DNA of 64,000 nt. It comes from Chionoecetes opilio (Eukaryota; Arthropoda; Malacostraca; Decapoda; Majidae). Numbering within the stretch: position 1 is the first letter of the stretch; each line of letters opens with the position of its first letter. The stretch is taken from contig JACEEZ010015176.1 in NCBI GenBank assembly GCA_016584305.1, positions 78,501-142,500 on the forward strand, written 5' to 3'. Below the pieces are notes generated by a model. The model did not search any database, was not told the origin of the DNA, and worked only from the letters and a program-made list of their open reading frames with translations. The position numbers and the translations under genes are program-made. Below are positions 20,118 through 31,879 of the stretch, piece after piece.

Positions 20118-20701
20118 TGTCGCCACTGTTAGTGCCGCGTTCTTGCTAAGCACTGTTTGCCATGCACGTTGGTCATGCATGGGTTGGAATAATCAGTCTG
20201 TTATCTTTCTTGGTTTTAATAAAGGATAACAAAGTACTTTCATTCACTTGCAGTATTCAGGGACTCTCACTTTCACTCTGTGTTCCTCGCGTGTAGAATG
20301 TTCAATGTCTCTCACTCTGTCTTACGGATGTTTGAATCGTGAGGTGGCCTCGCACACTCGGTCACGTGTGTGTCTTTCGTGGACCAAAAGTTATCTGCCC
20401 AAAAAGTGAGTCTTTTCACAACTAACCTATGAACATGACGTCACGTCACGTCACGTTTTGGAGCTACCAATAAGAGACAAGACATACACTGTCCTCCCTT
20501 TCTCTTCAGCCAATCATGAAAGGAAAGGAAAGGCTGAATTTACACTTTTCGTTATCTAAACCTTAATCTTTGTTTTGACAAGCAGGAAGAATTATCGGTT
20601 TTACAAGAATTCTGGTGTACATTTTCTCGCTCTCTCTCTCGCTAATAAATCAATCTAGCTAACTTATTTCTATCCTTATTCAGACTAAAACACCTATTAC
20701 A
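20118..20701 (-). repeat. Ty3/gypsy 5' LTR
   Basis: A 584-bp partner of 12932-13536; same ends (TGTCGCC...TTACA on the + strand). It lacks a 16-18 bp duplication present in the other LTR. Confidence 0.92.
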
Positions 20702-21218
20702 ATGGCGGACCAGCTGATCGACGAATGGTCAGCTGACGGCAGTTGATCCCCGGCGCCCGGTGAGTGAACACAACACTAGGGGTAGATTATACGGCTGGGA
20801 TAAAATGTGAACCCTTACCACCGAGTGTCAAACAAGTGGATCAGCACTACTAACAATCGCTGTACACCACTTACTGTAACTCTAGCAGGTTACCACAAAT
20901 ATTTCCAACTAAAACTTGTGTTCGGTGAACTTACTTTACATATTTAACACAAATTAATATATAAATAATAAAATAATAATAACAAAAATTCAGTTTATAT
21001 CAACACAAAACCATAGCTGTTTCCAACAGCTGATACACAGATTGTAAACACTGACCGGAATGCCACTGAACCCAAGCAGCCAGTCAGACAACTACAATAT
21101 CCACTTCCAAGGTCGCTCTCGAACTGCCTGGCTGCTCGCTGACCGCCTCCCGACTGATACGGCAAGTATAGGCCTAACCCATAATCTTGAGGTCGACTTT
21201 TACGCCGCATTTACGGTA
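20702..21218. other. Flank of the gypsy element, no gene seen
   Basis: Directly after the LTR an ATG opens a 14-codon frame (MADQLIDEWSADGS) followed by CCCGGTGAGTG, which resembles a splice donor. It is too short to call. The remainder is AT-rich. Confidence 0.35.
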
Positions 21219-21383
21219 ACTTTCCTAGGTTTCCCCAGGTTTCCCCAGGTACCCATTTATTGACCAACCTCGAAAGGAAAGATGAACGCTGAATGGGCTG
21301 GCCCCTGACTCCCTGGCCCAGATTTCAACCAGGGTCCGCAGATTCGTAGCTAGGCGTGCTATCCACTACACCACGGAGACGAC
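21219..21383 (-). mobile_element. tRNA-derived SINE
   Basis: On the - strand the head reads like a tRNA gene: A box TGGTGTAGTGGATAGC (21358-21373) and B box GGTTGAAATCTGGGCC (21315-21330). A body with GGTTGGTCAATAAATGGGTA and two GGGGAAACCT copies follows. The tail is degenerate. No cloverleaf is intact, so this is a retroposon and not a tRNA gene. Confidence 0.75.
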
Positions 21384-21609
21384 AAATGCAAATACAGTGC
21401 CTGTGATTTATTTGTAATAGTTACTTACACAATGCCTGTGAATAACATTAATTTTAATGTTTTCAGGGTTCATTGCATTTAGTACCACAGATTTTAGTCA
21501 TAGAAATATGCAGCCAATGAGTGTGATGTAATTTTATGATGAACAAATGCCTATAATATTTTTTTTTGAGGTACTCGTACAGTGCTTGATTTCTAAGATT
21601 TTTTTTTTT

Positions 21610-21869
21610 CTTTTTTTTCAGGCTCGGATGGTAGGCTCTGGAGGTTCACGTGAGGGCTCTGATGGTTGGTCCTCGCCCGTGGTGGCGCAGGCAGGGATTC
21701 TTATAGTGCCGCCCCCCTGTGTCCTCCAATCGAAGTTAGAGTTGATGGGCAGGGCATGTGGGTGTTCTTAGGCCACTCGACGGTGCAGAAGGTTTGGTTT
21801 TCTCGGGATCGAACTCGGGTCACCGAGAACGCAGTCGGAGACGCTAACCACTCCGCTACCGCCTCCCCA
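21610..21869 (-). mobile_element. tRNA-derived SINE, second family
   Basis: The - strand head has A box TAGCGGAGTGGTTAGCG (21842-21858) and B box GAGTTCGATCCCGAG (21802-21816), resembling a Ser/Leu-type tRNA with a long arm. The body (GAGTGGCCTAAGAACACCCA, then CATCAACTCTAACTTC) is shared with 30255-30571. A poly-T run at 21600-21619 marks its A-rich tail. Confidence 0.8.
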
Positions 21870-21879
21870 CCTTTACTTT

Positions 21880-22500
21880 AACAACTGTAAAATAATTTTC
21901 TTTTGTGTTCATGCATGCAATAACACACATTTTCTTTTCTAGATTTATGCATAGTGATATTTATTTTGAAAATTAACATTATATACAAGCGTCTGATCTT
22001 TCTTAGTTTCTCATACAGTACTGTAATAGTTCTTGTCCCTGACACTATACTCAAATCACCATACCTACTTACTGAATTGTCGTGTACTCTGGCACCCACC
22101 CATCAGCATAATGGTCATGAATCATCATAGATTTTTTTTTTATTATATTCATTACCCAGCTCATTGGATATCCTAAAAAAATCCCCATGGCGAGTGTGTT
22201 GCTGGGAGGCGGGAGGGTGCCTGAGTGCGACAAATCAGTAACTCTGGTCTGGGTTATATGAGTAGTCTCAGGTTCCTATTATCCATAAGAGTTGTGGAAG
22301 AATGTGCTCAGGACTCAGTATTGTAATCAGGTATGCCTTGCAGTTTGCTGCAGTCAAATTACCTTTTCTGACAAGTACTTCTAAAGATTAGCTGTGATTA
22401 TTATTGCAATTACTTGTTAAGAAGGAGAATCAATTTTTCTTTATTTTGTACTAGAAGTATATTTATATGTAAGGTATTACATCAATAAAAAGAAACAGTA
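21880..22500. other. AT-rich spacer, no gene seen
   Basis: No open frame with recognisable content and no inverted repeats were noticed. Confidence 0.5.
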
Positions 22501-22501
22501 C

Positions 22502-22580
22502 ATGTAGTCTTACATTTTCTCTAGTACTATGTAGTCTTAAATTTTCCCTAGTACTATGTAAAGTCGTACATTTTCCCTAA
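22502..22580. repeat. Triplicated approximately 30-bp unit
   Basis: TAGTACTATGTAGTCTTAAA followed by TTTTCCC-type spacing recurs three times, with CTCTAGTACTATG and CCCTAGTACTATG variants. Confidence 0.65.
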
Positions 22581-23998
22581 CAACCAAATATTGACTCTTG
22601 TGAAATATCAAACTGGTACTGAAATTACAAACCGTTATGTAATGTAGTATATACACGTATATTTAATATCACTGAAGAAATATTACTAAAAAAGGCACAT
22701 TATACACCAGAAAAAGAAAAAGAGAAACGATGTACGTGTGAGGCTACTGTTACTGTCCCACAACTCAACAACACTGATGATCATATAAATCACCATTAAC
22801 AATGTGTCAAACAACACAGTTCACACACTTCTCCACAAACATAACATACTATAACACTAACTCATGAACACAATTATCCTCTAATACCTCTCTTTGCCTC
22901 TTTTCCCGATTGAGAGAAGTATAACACACACTGATCATGGCTCAGGCTGGTCTACATCTACTATCGGCCCCCTCACTCCTCTCACACACTTCCTTCTAAT
23001 CGTCCATACCCTCTCAAATAACACTTTATACACACCAACTGATGCCATATTTACTGCAAGTCCAAGGAAGTATTTCATCAACCAACACTCACTGCAGCAG
23101 AACAGCTGCATTGCATTCCAATTGGCCATCCCTTCCTCATTCATGACCACATATATACATACAGCTCTTCTCTCACTATCATATATCCTGCAATACAGTA
23201 CCAAGTGCTGACTGTCTATCCCCCCCTCATCTGCATCTTAACAACTGTCTTCATGTCCCTCACACTAACATACCATACACAGTGGTTTTGATCCTTAAAA
23301 CAGCTCACTACCATCATAGAACCATTCATTCACAAGTTCGGCTTCCTTCATTCGTCCCTATCTACACTAACACATACATACACCAAATGGTGAACTGGCT
23401 ATTGCCCCCATTCAAAATTCATCTAAAACATCTCGCCCATGACTTACAATTCCTTATCCTCCACATACTTATTTATTTCACTTTTCCACATACAGTACAT
23501 GCATTCCACGGACTAGTTCATGGCCCCTTGAACACCTCAAGGTTGCCTAGTTTATCTGTCATTCAAACACTCATTTTACAAAATCTGCTTCTCTATCCAT
23601 TCCATTCATACACCTTGCGTACCCACCTACTATTCATTCGTTCTAATCTCACTTTACGCCACCGCCATCCGTATCCTTCACTTGACTCATTCTCTCCATC
23701 TCATCCTTGCCTCATATTCTCCACTTCCCACATCTTCCTCTCCATTTCTTTTATTATCTTATCTATAAACTTCTAGCACAAGACACATTCCTTTTTTATT
23801 TGCGCTTCACTCATTCCAGCCTGCCTTAGGCATTCGGCAGCATTCCATTCATTGCACCCTTCACACTCCCCTGCAACTGCTTGACCACGTCTTACCTCTT
23901 CGGCGTCCCACAAGGTAAATAAACAAACTCAACATGAGTTTATATGGGTTGTATATTAAGAGAAACCTCAACCACACTATCTATCTATCTATATTACT
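22581..23998. other. Pyrimidine-skewed region of unknown nature
   Basis: From about 22890 to 23900 the + strand is strikingly poor in G and rich in CATTCATTC, CACTTC and CTCATTC motifs. Frames at 22894-23211 and 23282-23776 are open but low in complexity. The reverse strand has one frame (22935-23204) with no family I recognise. It ends in a short CTAT microsatellite near 23980-23996. Confidence 0.4.
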
Positions 23999-23999
23999 A

Positions 24000-24185
24000 T
24001 GAGCTTAAGGGTGCTCATCAGAAATCTTAGCATTACTAACAAATATGGTGGATGGATGATCGAACAATCGAAAGATTGTTCGAACATACATCTTAATGCG
24101 TTACGAATGTGGCAAGATTATCTTAGTGCTAAGATGATCTTTGTGACCGTTACAAACGTTCGAACATCCAGCCCATGGTAGGGCC
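24000..24185. repeat. Foldback with GAAA-looped hairpin
   Basis: CGAACAATC (24061-24069), GAAA (24070-24073) and GATTGTTCG (24074-24082) form a perfect 9-bp stem with a tetraloop. TCTTAG/CTAAGA arms near 24120-24136 and GATCGAAC/GTTCGAAC arms around it add further symmetry. Likely a small MITE. Confidence 0.5.
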
Positions 24186-24191
24186 TGTTGA

Positions 24192-24586
24192 TCAGAGCAG
24201 ATCATTATGGCAGAATATTTGCAAGTACAAATAAGAATGCTTATTGAAAATTTGTAAAGATCTTGGATGATTCAGTACTTTTGGTTGAATAATGATACCT
24301 AAATTTGCCAAAGGCAATGAGCAATCTCTGACAGACCTGGTCACATAATTATGGTATACAAAGGTGTGAAAACAGTCATATTTCCTAGTCACTTTCTTTT
24401 TTTGCGGTTTGCATCTGTTGCCATCTTTTACTGGTATTTTCTGAATTACTGATCTACTGGTCTTGTTAAATGCATTCCTCCCCACCACCTGTGGTCTTGT
24501 TGTAAAAGACTTGTCACCTTGTAATTGCATAAATTGATTAGTATCCTCACATTTCATTGCCTTCACTGATAAAGTTTGGAACACTA
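24192..24586 (-). CDS. Possible terminal exon of an unidentified gene
   Basis: A 130-codon frame ends at 24192. Its start coincides with an AG acceptor (GAATTAAG before 24586). Reading from there in phase 1 would join a possible weak donor at the end of the 24640-24789 exon (AAAAT then GTATAT). The sequence is ordinary mixed-composition protein (VFQTLSVKAMKCEDTN at the start, basic KPQKKKVTRK in the middle) without repeats. No family is recognised. It lies 53 nt downstream of the previous exon-like frame on the same strand. Chance or a LINE remnant cannot be excluded. Confidence 0.3.
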
Positions 24587-24639
24587 CTTAATTCTGTTTT
24601 ACAAACTTTGCATAAATATATACCTTGGATTTGAATTGA

Positions 24640-24789
24640 TCATATACATTTTGGATATCTGTTTATATAAATATTAAAAAGCAATCCAGCACTATCTTCC
24701 CCATGTTTTTGCTTCAAGCACTTGGCCAGTTCTCTATTCATCGAAAGGTGATGATGGTCAAACTCAGCAACGACATGTAGTCTTAATAC
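24640..24789 (-). CDS. Exon-like frame, unidentified gene
   Basis: A strong acceptor (polypyrimidine-rich CCTTTATTTTCAG) precedes the frame VLRLHVVAEFDHHHLSMNRE..., which runs 49 codons to a TGA. It joins in phase 0 to the frame at 24890-24988. The helical, leucine-rich content is typical of an alpha-solenoid protein, but no family is recognised. Confidence 0.4.
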   Translation of the reverse strand, partial: VLRLHVVAEFDHHHLSMNRELAKCLKQKHGEDSAGLLFNIYINRYPKCI

Positions 24790-24889
24790 CTGAAAATAAA
24801 GGTAGGTAGAGGATAAGACAACAGAAAAGACATGAATATTGGACATGTGTAAGTGTGAGAAGAATCATTTCTGTAAAGTGTAAATATAC

Positions 24890-24988
24890 TTTAAGAATAT
24901 CTAAGAGGGAAGGTGGACAGTTAAAGAACTGGTGCATGCCAGGTGTATGAACATCAGCAAATGATGATTTTTCTACTGCAGCTGCCAC
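24890..24988 (-). CDS. Exon-like frame, unidentified gene
   Basis: A 33-codon frame (VAAAVEKSSFADVHTPG ... SLLDILK) is bounded by an acceptor (TTTTCTAAAG) and a GTATAT donor, both in phase 0. The intron of about 100 bp to the next exon is plausible for an arthropod. Confidence 0.4.
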
Positions 24989-25072
24989 CTTTAGAAAATC
25001 AAATGGAGAGATCAAAGGTTTTAGTGGAAAACAAAAACTTGTTTACATTAAACTGTTAAATATCAAACTTAC

Positions 25073-25262
25073 TTGCTGGATCACAGAAGCTGTGTAGATA
25101 GGATGGTCAAGGCACAATGCAGTAGCTTCTTCTTATGAGACTAGAGAGCACAGCGTCCCACTACTGTCTGCAGGAATTTCACTGGGCAAAAAACACTGGC
25201 AGAGGCCTCTGCTTCTGATCATCTGGTAGCATGTGTTGGAGCCACCCAACACATGGGTATCA
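25073..25262 (-). pseudogene. Exon-like segment with frame damage
   Basis: Bounded by a good acceptor (TATTTCTACAG) and a canonical donor (CAA then GTAAGT), 190 nt. All three frames have stops, but protein-like blocks alternate between frames (for example KFLQTVVGRCAL and KKKLLHCALTILSTQLL in one frame, LCLDHPIYTASVIQQ in another). The last of these meets the donor in phase 0 and continues into 24988. This looks like a real exon carrying indels, either a pseudogene or sequence error. Confidence 0.35.
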
Positions 25263-25577
25263 CTGTAGAAATAATAACCAAAATTATAAGGTGATAGGGG
25301 TAAAGTGACCTGACCAACTTACCAAACAAATTCACTTATGCATTCCACACTGGGTAGGCTTATTCTACTTTGTAATTAATTTTGTAAGTGCTTCGCAAGA
25401 CAATATATGAGAAAAATCGTTTTATAGCACAGACAATTTTGTACAAAAGCACTGTTATTCATGAGCAAACTCATATATTTTGTTATTTTACAGTAAATAA
25501 ACACATATTACTGGTGACAACAAAATACAGCATAGAGCTGGTGAAACAAGTCAGCCAGAGCTGATAGGCAACTTTAC

Positions 25578-25651
25578 CTGCAGAGCCACAGACCGATGCT
25601 GATTCCGGCAGCTAAGATTCTTGACACAAGGGGCATATTTTTGTAATGCCA
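25578..25651 (-). CDS. Possible upstream exon of the same gene
   Basis: A 74-nt frame (ALQKYAPCVKNLSCRNQHRS...) runs between an AG acceptor (TCTAATAG) and a GTAAAG donor and ends in phase 0. The join to the next segment meets a TGA at the junction, so the model is incomplete. Confidence 0.25.
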
Positions 25652-26734
25652 CTATTAGATTAAAATAATCAAGCCATGTCACCAGAGTGCACAATGATCC
25701 TAAGGGTAATGCTACATCTAACAAGAATAACTTAATAAAGCAAGGTGAAGCTACTATTCAATTCAGGGGTCAACAGATGAGAGCACACAGGTGACATGGT
25801 TGTGTAAACCAGTGCTTACTAATTGTATTTCAAATCAACTAAAATAAACATCAAGTGAAGGGAAATAATAAGATGAGGAATGAGAAAACACAAGATTTCA
25901 AAGTATATATGTTGGGTGAATCAAATTAATTAGACCAGGGGATTCTGACAATGCCTGAATCCAGACAGGAAAGGACCATTCATCCTAAAGGAGCCATGAT
26001 CCCGTGCCTAGCTAGCACCATCTAGGTCGTCCCACATTAACAAGTTTACAGAGCCACATGCAGACGGCAGACACAAAGCAGAGGCTGGGTAGAAACAAGT
26101 TTGTTGTAAGCTAAGGTAGACCTGGAAGATTGACTTGAGTTGGTATTGTCAATGAATCCCGTGACATAAGCTCTCTTCCTTCAGATAATATATAGCAAAC
26201 ACCACTAAGGTTGCATGAGCTAGTCATTTCTAATAAAAACGTTGGGGATTAAGGTTTGCAATGATTGTTTTCAAGTTTCCCCACTAACACAACTTTCTGT
26301 CATGCAACCTTCTTTTTTTAAGGTACAAAAATTTACCCAGTGGGAGGCATTCCCTGCCATGAACATGCTACTTTATATTTAAACACCCATTTTTTTACTT
26401 TAAATTTATTTTGCTTAACCTATATGAAAACATTGAAAATGAGCCAATGGTCTCAATTGCACAAAAAGTCACTATGTAAAGTAAGAGATATTGATACAAG
26501 ATCTCAAAGCCTTAAGTTAAAAATCAGTAACTTGATCTGAACAATGGAAATATATTTGCTTTGTCACACAACTAGAAATTTGGCAAGGTTTGTAAATTCT
26601 TATGTTAACTTTCTAAACTGAAAATCAAGGAAAATTACACTAGTTCAAAATACATTTTGAGTATAAGATAGATTTTAGCTACTTTGAAAGTAGCACAAGT
26701 GGCAGGGTGGGTTGAGTGGTCACGGCTCAAGAGT
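25652..26734. other. 3' flank of the RGG-protein gene; no further gene seen
   Basis: Includes the likely 3' UTR of the gene ending at 26735. AATAAA on the - strand at 26405-26410 is a candidate poly(A) signal about 325 nt after the stop. The rest is AT-rich without clear exons. Confidence 0.4.
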
Positions 26735-27028
26735 CTATTGACCAGGTATTACATCTGCTTGGTTGTCCCCATTGGTCTCCAAGATTACATTCTCTATTAT
26801 TTCTGGGGCCGGAGGAGCCATTGGTACATCGGTGTTTAACTCTTTCTTATCCTCTACATCCTCCCCGTTCTCCTTTGCCTGGTCCATGGCCTGGGATTTT
26901 GCCCCCTCCCCCTCGGGGGCGTCCGAACTCTCCGCATTAGCTTCACTAGTGGCTGACGCCTCCCCTTTATTTTCCTCATCTTTAATGTTGCCTTGCATGG
27001 CTGCTTCCGCCAATATTTTATCCACATC
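26735..27028 (-). CDS. RGG-rich host protein, last exon (acidic C-terminus)
   Basis: A 97-codon frame in phase 0, preceded by a good acceptor (CACAATTTACAG) and ended by TAG at 26735. The product is strongly acidic and Ala/Glu/Asn-rich (GEASATSEANAESSDAPEGE, then EDVEDKKELN), ending DVIPGQ; such tails are common in nuclear and RNP proteins. It joins the exon at 27930-28118 without a phase break. A candidate poly(A) signal follows at 26405-26410. No catalytic domain is visible. Not identified with a named gene. Confidence 0.6.
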   Translation of the reverse strand, partial: DVDKILAEAAMQGNIKDEENKGEASATSEANAESSDAPEGEGAKSQAMDQAKENGEDVEDKKELNTDVPMAPPAPEIIENVILETNGDNQADVIPGQ

Positions 27029-27831
<803 letters not shown>

Positions 27832-27929
27832 TGCCAAAAAGAGGCACTTCAGCTGGGTGGACCACACCATGCCTCCTTCACAAGCCCGCCTCAAATAGCT
27901 ACCCTTACAAACTCTAAGGAAAAACTTAC

Positions 27930-28118
27930 CTCCTCTGGATGGGCCCCTATGTACTCGAGCTTGGCTTCCCGTAGCATAGTGGTCACCTTGTTCCTCTGCT
28001 CCTTGAACTCATCCCAATCCTCTTTACTCTTTGTTTTTTTTGCTTTCTGGTGTAACTTGTGTTTCTTGATGATTTCATTTTTCATTCCCTCTGTTACCCA
28101 AGGCTTGTTCATCTCTCC
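27930..28118 (-). CDS. RGG-rich host protein, middle exon (basic)
   Basis: Exactly 63 codons between an acceptor (GAGAAA...TTCTCAACCAG) and a perfect GTAAGT donor, phase 0 at both ends. The product is highly basic and helical (KPWVTEGMKNEIIKKHKLHQ, then KEDWDEFKEQRNKV). The pattern W...K...DW..FK..RN.V...R.AK..Y resembles the linker before the RT in many LINE proteins, so exonised or decayed LINE is an alternative. Clean splice sites and the phase match to the next exon argue for a host exon. Confidence 0.55.
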
Positions 28119-28936
28119 CTGGTTGAGAAAAATATTTTGGAATGATACATATTTAATTAACACATACAAAATCATCTAAAGATACATATGCAAGAGTTAA
28201 CCTACAGTATGGTACACGGGGATACCTGAATATCACAGGGATTACACACCGAAACCCCCGCAAATACGTACTCCAAAACTGTGAATAATGCAGACTTCTC
28301 CCTCCTAAGCCCACAAACCCAAATAAAAACCCAAAACCCCCCAAATTTAAAGTTTCCCGCCTCCATGCTTATAGAGCGTGGAGGAGCGTATTCCCGCAAC
28401 ACATGTTTTTTGAACAATTCACCATAGAAAAATAGCAGAAATAAGTCTAAACTGCAGAAATAAGCCTAAACAATACCAAACCCATCTTTTAGCCTCCTAA
28501 CCGTATCACCCTAACTTAACTTAACCTAAACCAAACCCTAAATTATAGCCACCTAAATTAACTCAGCACCATGAAAGTGTTAGCGGCATATGAAAACAAA
28601 AGCAATGGAGGTCACAAGAAGAGTAAGGCTAAAGTAAAGTAAAGTAAACACGATCCTTTCACCATCCTATTAAAGATGTTTTATATCTCCTAAAGTAGTG
28701 ATTAATGACAGAAACTCAAAAGAACATCAGAGTTTCTCAAAATCCATTAAACTAAACAGAAACATTACTGTTTACACATTAACGTGTATTTGATACACAC
28801 GCATTACCTTAGTCTGTGAAAATTCATTAGTATTTTTTACAGCATATATCATATTAAATTGAGTGCTAACAGAATACAAAAAGTCGACTTGCGCCTGCAG
28901 GGCTGCAGTTGGACCACGCTGTAGTTGAAAATTTTA
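28119..28936. other. Start of the 34.6-kb intron; no gene seen
   Basis: AT-rich with several CCTAA and TAACC simple motifs near 28490-28560. A frame at 28153-28344 and its overlapping partner show no domain. Confidence 0.5.
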
Positions 28937-29044
28937 CACTCAACCCTCTGCTATCACACATACAGCTATCGCGTTTTATGGCTATTACGCATACCTAAAT
29001 GTACCTCAACCCTCGGCTATAGCATTTCACGGCTATTACGCATA

Positions 29045-30203
29045 CAGTCAAACCTTGATATAACGGACTAAAGGGGGGGATGAGTGGTCCGATAAAGCCG
29101 ATTGTCCGTTATAGCGAGGGTATTTTCCCAAGGGTGGAAAAATATATGGAAAAAAAAAGTTAAATAAATGAGAAATAATCACACAACCAGACTGTGTAGC
29201 TATGTTGGGAGGTAAACAGTGACTAGCACTACATGCTGAATTTGGTCTGCTCCTACACGTGAAATAAATTAGAAATAATCTCAAACACAACCAGACCATG
29301 TAGCTATGTTGGGAGGTAAACAGTGACTAGCGCTACATCAGGGATTTGGCACACTCGCCCACGACTGTTCGGGACTGGTATTAGGAGAGGTAGTAAGTAT
29401 CCAGGCTCGCTCATTACTGCTTGGTATGCTATGAAATTTCATTATTCTAGTTGAATGTAGACATAATCACATTTGAATTGCTATTATTCATACATGAGTA
29501 AAGATATGAAAATACTTTCAAGGCGCTCATCCACACCTGGCAGCGCGGCCGCGGCCGCGGCAGCAGCAGCAGCAGCAGCATCATGAGACATTATAATCAC
29601 CCCAAAATAGATATAAAGGAAGAAAAAGTCTCCCGTAAAGTGATGGGTTATCCCTAAAATGTTGATGCTTTCTCTCACCGTCTGGCTAGTCAAGCTCAAG
29701 CTCTAGTGAAAGGTAAACAAACTACGAGCCAGATTCAGCCGTGGCTTCCAAAGGTATTGCTTATTATCATGACTAATGCTCATTATTATATATATTATAT
29801 GGTTGTGAAGTGCAGTTCTATACACGTGTCACTATTTAGGTCAGTGTAGCACTGCGTGTCACCTTAGATAAGGGTGATTTAGGGTGTTGAGGTGACAGGG
29901 AGACGTAGCAGCGGCCACGCCATAACACTAATAGTCACTATTTTAAACAATACACACCTTCTACCACTAAATCACTAGCAACACAGGCTCCTTCCTTATA
30001 TATCTTAATATGTGATACAACAAAACTCCTTAAAACCCAAGCATTCCAAAGTAAAATGAAAAAATAATACAATTATGTTGAGTTGACAATTCGAGCGGCG
30101 ATAAGCGGTCTGATATGAAGAATAAAAAAGGAAAAAAAACAAAACAATTGTCACACAAATAGAGTTCGTTACATTCGAAGTCCGTTACATCGAGGTTTGA
30201 CTG
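29045..30203. mobile_element. Tigger/pogo-type non-autonomous element, copy 1
   Basis: Terminal inverted repeats begin CAGTCAAACCTTGATATAAC at the left and, reverse-complemented, CAGTCAAACCTCGATGTAAC at the right, flanked by TA on both sides (29043-29044, 30204-30205). No transposase is visible in 1159 bp. Shares its left 420 bp with 42586-43030. A (GCA)n/(CGG)n block lies inside. Confidence 0.85.
29543..29582. repeat. GC-rich trinucleotide block, (GCGGCC)n then (GCA)n
   Basis: GCGGCCGCGGCCGCGGCAGC followed by six more GCA units. It encodes poly-Ala on the reverse strand in a short chance frame. Confidence 0.85.
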
Positions 30204-30254
30204 TACCTACATTTTTTTCCAACAAACATTTCTTGTTATAGCTTCTGTAGGCAG

Positions 30255-30571
30255 TGACCTCCAGGGCTTGGATGGTAGGGCCTGGAAGCTCACTTGGGGG
30301 CTGTGATGGTCGGCTCTCGCCTGTGGTGGCGCAGGCAGGAATTTTATAGTGGCGCCTGTGATTACAGACTCGTGCTGCCCCCTGTGTCCTCCAATGCACT
30401 CGCCGTTGAAGGTAGAGTTAATGGGCAGCATGTGGGTATTCTTAGGCCACTCGACGATTGCCAAAATATTGTGGCACCTGGCGGGATTTGAATCCGGTAA
30501 ATGCCAGCTGCCAATGCCGGTTGAATCCAGCTTGCCATGTCCAGTCGCTAACCATTCGGGCACCGCCTCCC
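30255..30571 (-). mobile_element. tRNA-derived SINE, same family as 21610-21869
   Basis: A box CCCGAATGGTTAGCGAC (30544-30560) and B box GGATTCAAATCCCGCC (30480-30495) on the - strand. The body with GAGTGGCCTAAGAATACCCA matches the other copy but retains additional internal sequence. Confidence 0.8.
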
Positions 30572-31054
30572 CTGAACCAACGCACCAACCATGTCTATCA
30601 CACTATGGTTGCCATGGCTGCAGCCAGACTTGGCCAGACCTAGTGAGCCTAAGCAAGGGCTTGCGGATTGATTGGTTATGACGTCAGGGGCTGCATACAC
30701 AAAGTTTGTTACTGAACCTTAACAGCTGTTCAGGCCAGGAAATTCCAATTAGCTAATATTTGACCGTTAAGCACTTAAAGTGTATTCACAAAACTTGTTA
30801 GGTTTTAACAGTACTGGTAAGGCCTTAAATGTGCCATGGAGCACTATTACCTCTTCATAATCAGGTGTTGGGGCTGCTAGTCAAACATGGCGGCCCAAGG
30901 ACAACATTCTCGTCAGCTGTGCATATATAAACAAAGACAAGACATGTATACAGCTGATTATGCTTTGTTATTATGATAATGGTATTTTCAATCACTATAA
31001 CATTGAAATGGAGACTATTGCCGAAATACCCTTGTAACTATCAACATTTTGCTA
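30572..31054. other. Spacer without gene
   Basis: No domain or repeat structure noticed. Confidence 0.4.
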
Positions 31055-31270
31055 TATTTAGCGTTGCTGAGCGGTCTTCTTCTTCTTTTTGTTTAATGTC
31101 AGATTTTTCCATAATATCTGCTGAGGTTAGACGGCCTATGATACGCTTCCAACTATCTCTGTCCATTGCGTCAACTTCTCAATGCCCAATGCTGCCAAAA
31201 CCTCTTTAACACACTGCCTCCATGTCTTCCTTGGCCTGCCCGGTGGACAGCTGTAATCCCCTCTCCTCCA
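31055..31270 (-). mobile_element. RTE-type LINE 3' fragment
   Basis: The - strand reads as the C-terminal end of a non-LTR retrotransposon ORF2 (pieces AMDRDSWKRIIGRLTSAD and STGQAKEDMEAVC) with one stop and one frame change. A TCT-rich tail lies at 31075-31092. Similar to the shorter piece at 2811-2890. Confidence 0.6.
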
Positions 31271-31879
31271 TAACAAACCTGGAGACCTGTCAGAAATGCT
31301 GGGTTTTGGGTGGGATCCGAAGAAAGTGGAAACGAGATTTGTGCAGGGAGTATATTATGTGGATGCCATAAAATATATCCGGTAAACTCTCTATGGGATG
31401 ACATAGGCCAAAAATACATAAAAATACAAATCCCATAAAGTCTATGGGAATTAGGTACCTTATTTCTGGAAAATTCCTAACTTAACCTAATGAGGTATTT
31501 CTGACGATGTTTAATGTGACCATCATTCCTAACACATCAAAATGCTTAAGAAAAGAGCACTTCTAACCTCCTACTCAATTGCTGGTTGAAAGTATAAAAT
31601 TAATGAAAAAAGTGGTAAAATATGTGGTCATCTTGAGGATCCTGGCACCAATTAGAATTATTAATATTACCATATTTTACGGCTTATAAGACGCTGCATC
31701 TTGGAAGACGCACCCTGATTTTGGAAGGAAATTTCTAAGAAAAAAATAAAGATTTTCTAAAGATGGGCGGTAGTAAAATCTACTGATTTTCTCGGTAGGC
31801 GGTGGTCTGAAGTGTCTTTCTGCTGCTTCTGTTCCCATGTTATTTGGCATATCATACAATTTCTAGCTTGTATGTGATA

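Larger units (their letters stand above)
12932..20701 (-). mobile_element. Ty3/gypsy LTR retrotransposon, 7.8 kb
   Basis: Two near-identical LTRs flank gag, protease, RT, RNase H and integrase in gypsy order on the - strand. The candidate primer-binding site follows the 5' LTR directly. No env-like gene is visible between integrase and the 3' LTR. The expected 5-bp target duplication is absent (TCCAC left, ATGGC right). The high LTR similarity suggests a recent insertion, yet pol carries several one-base frame changes. Confidence 0.92.

Noticed and set aside
21315..21381. tRNA gene
   Set aside because: A and B boxes are present but the cloverleaf is degenerate and a SINE body follows.
22894..23776. 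Two open frames rich in His, Ser and Leu
   Set aside because: They follow from the G-poor composition of the strand; no motifs.
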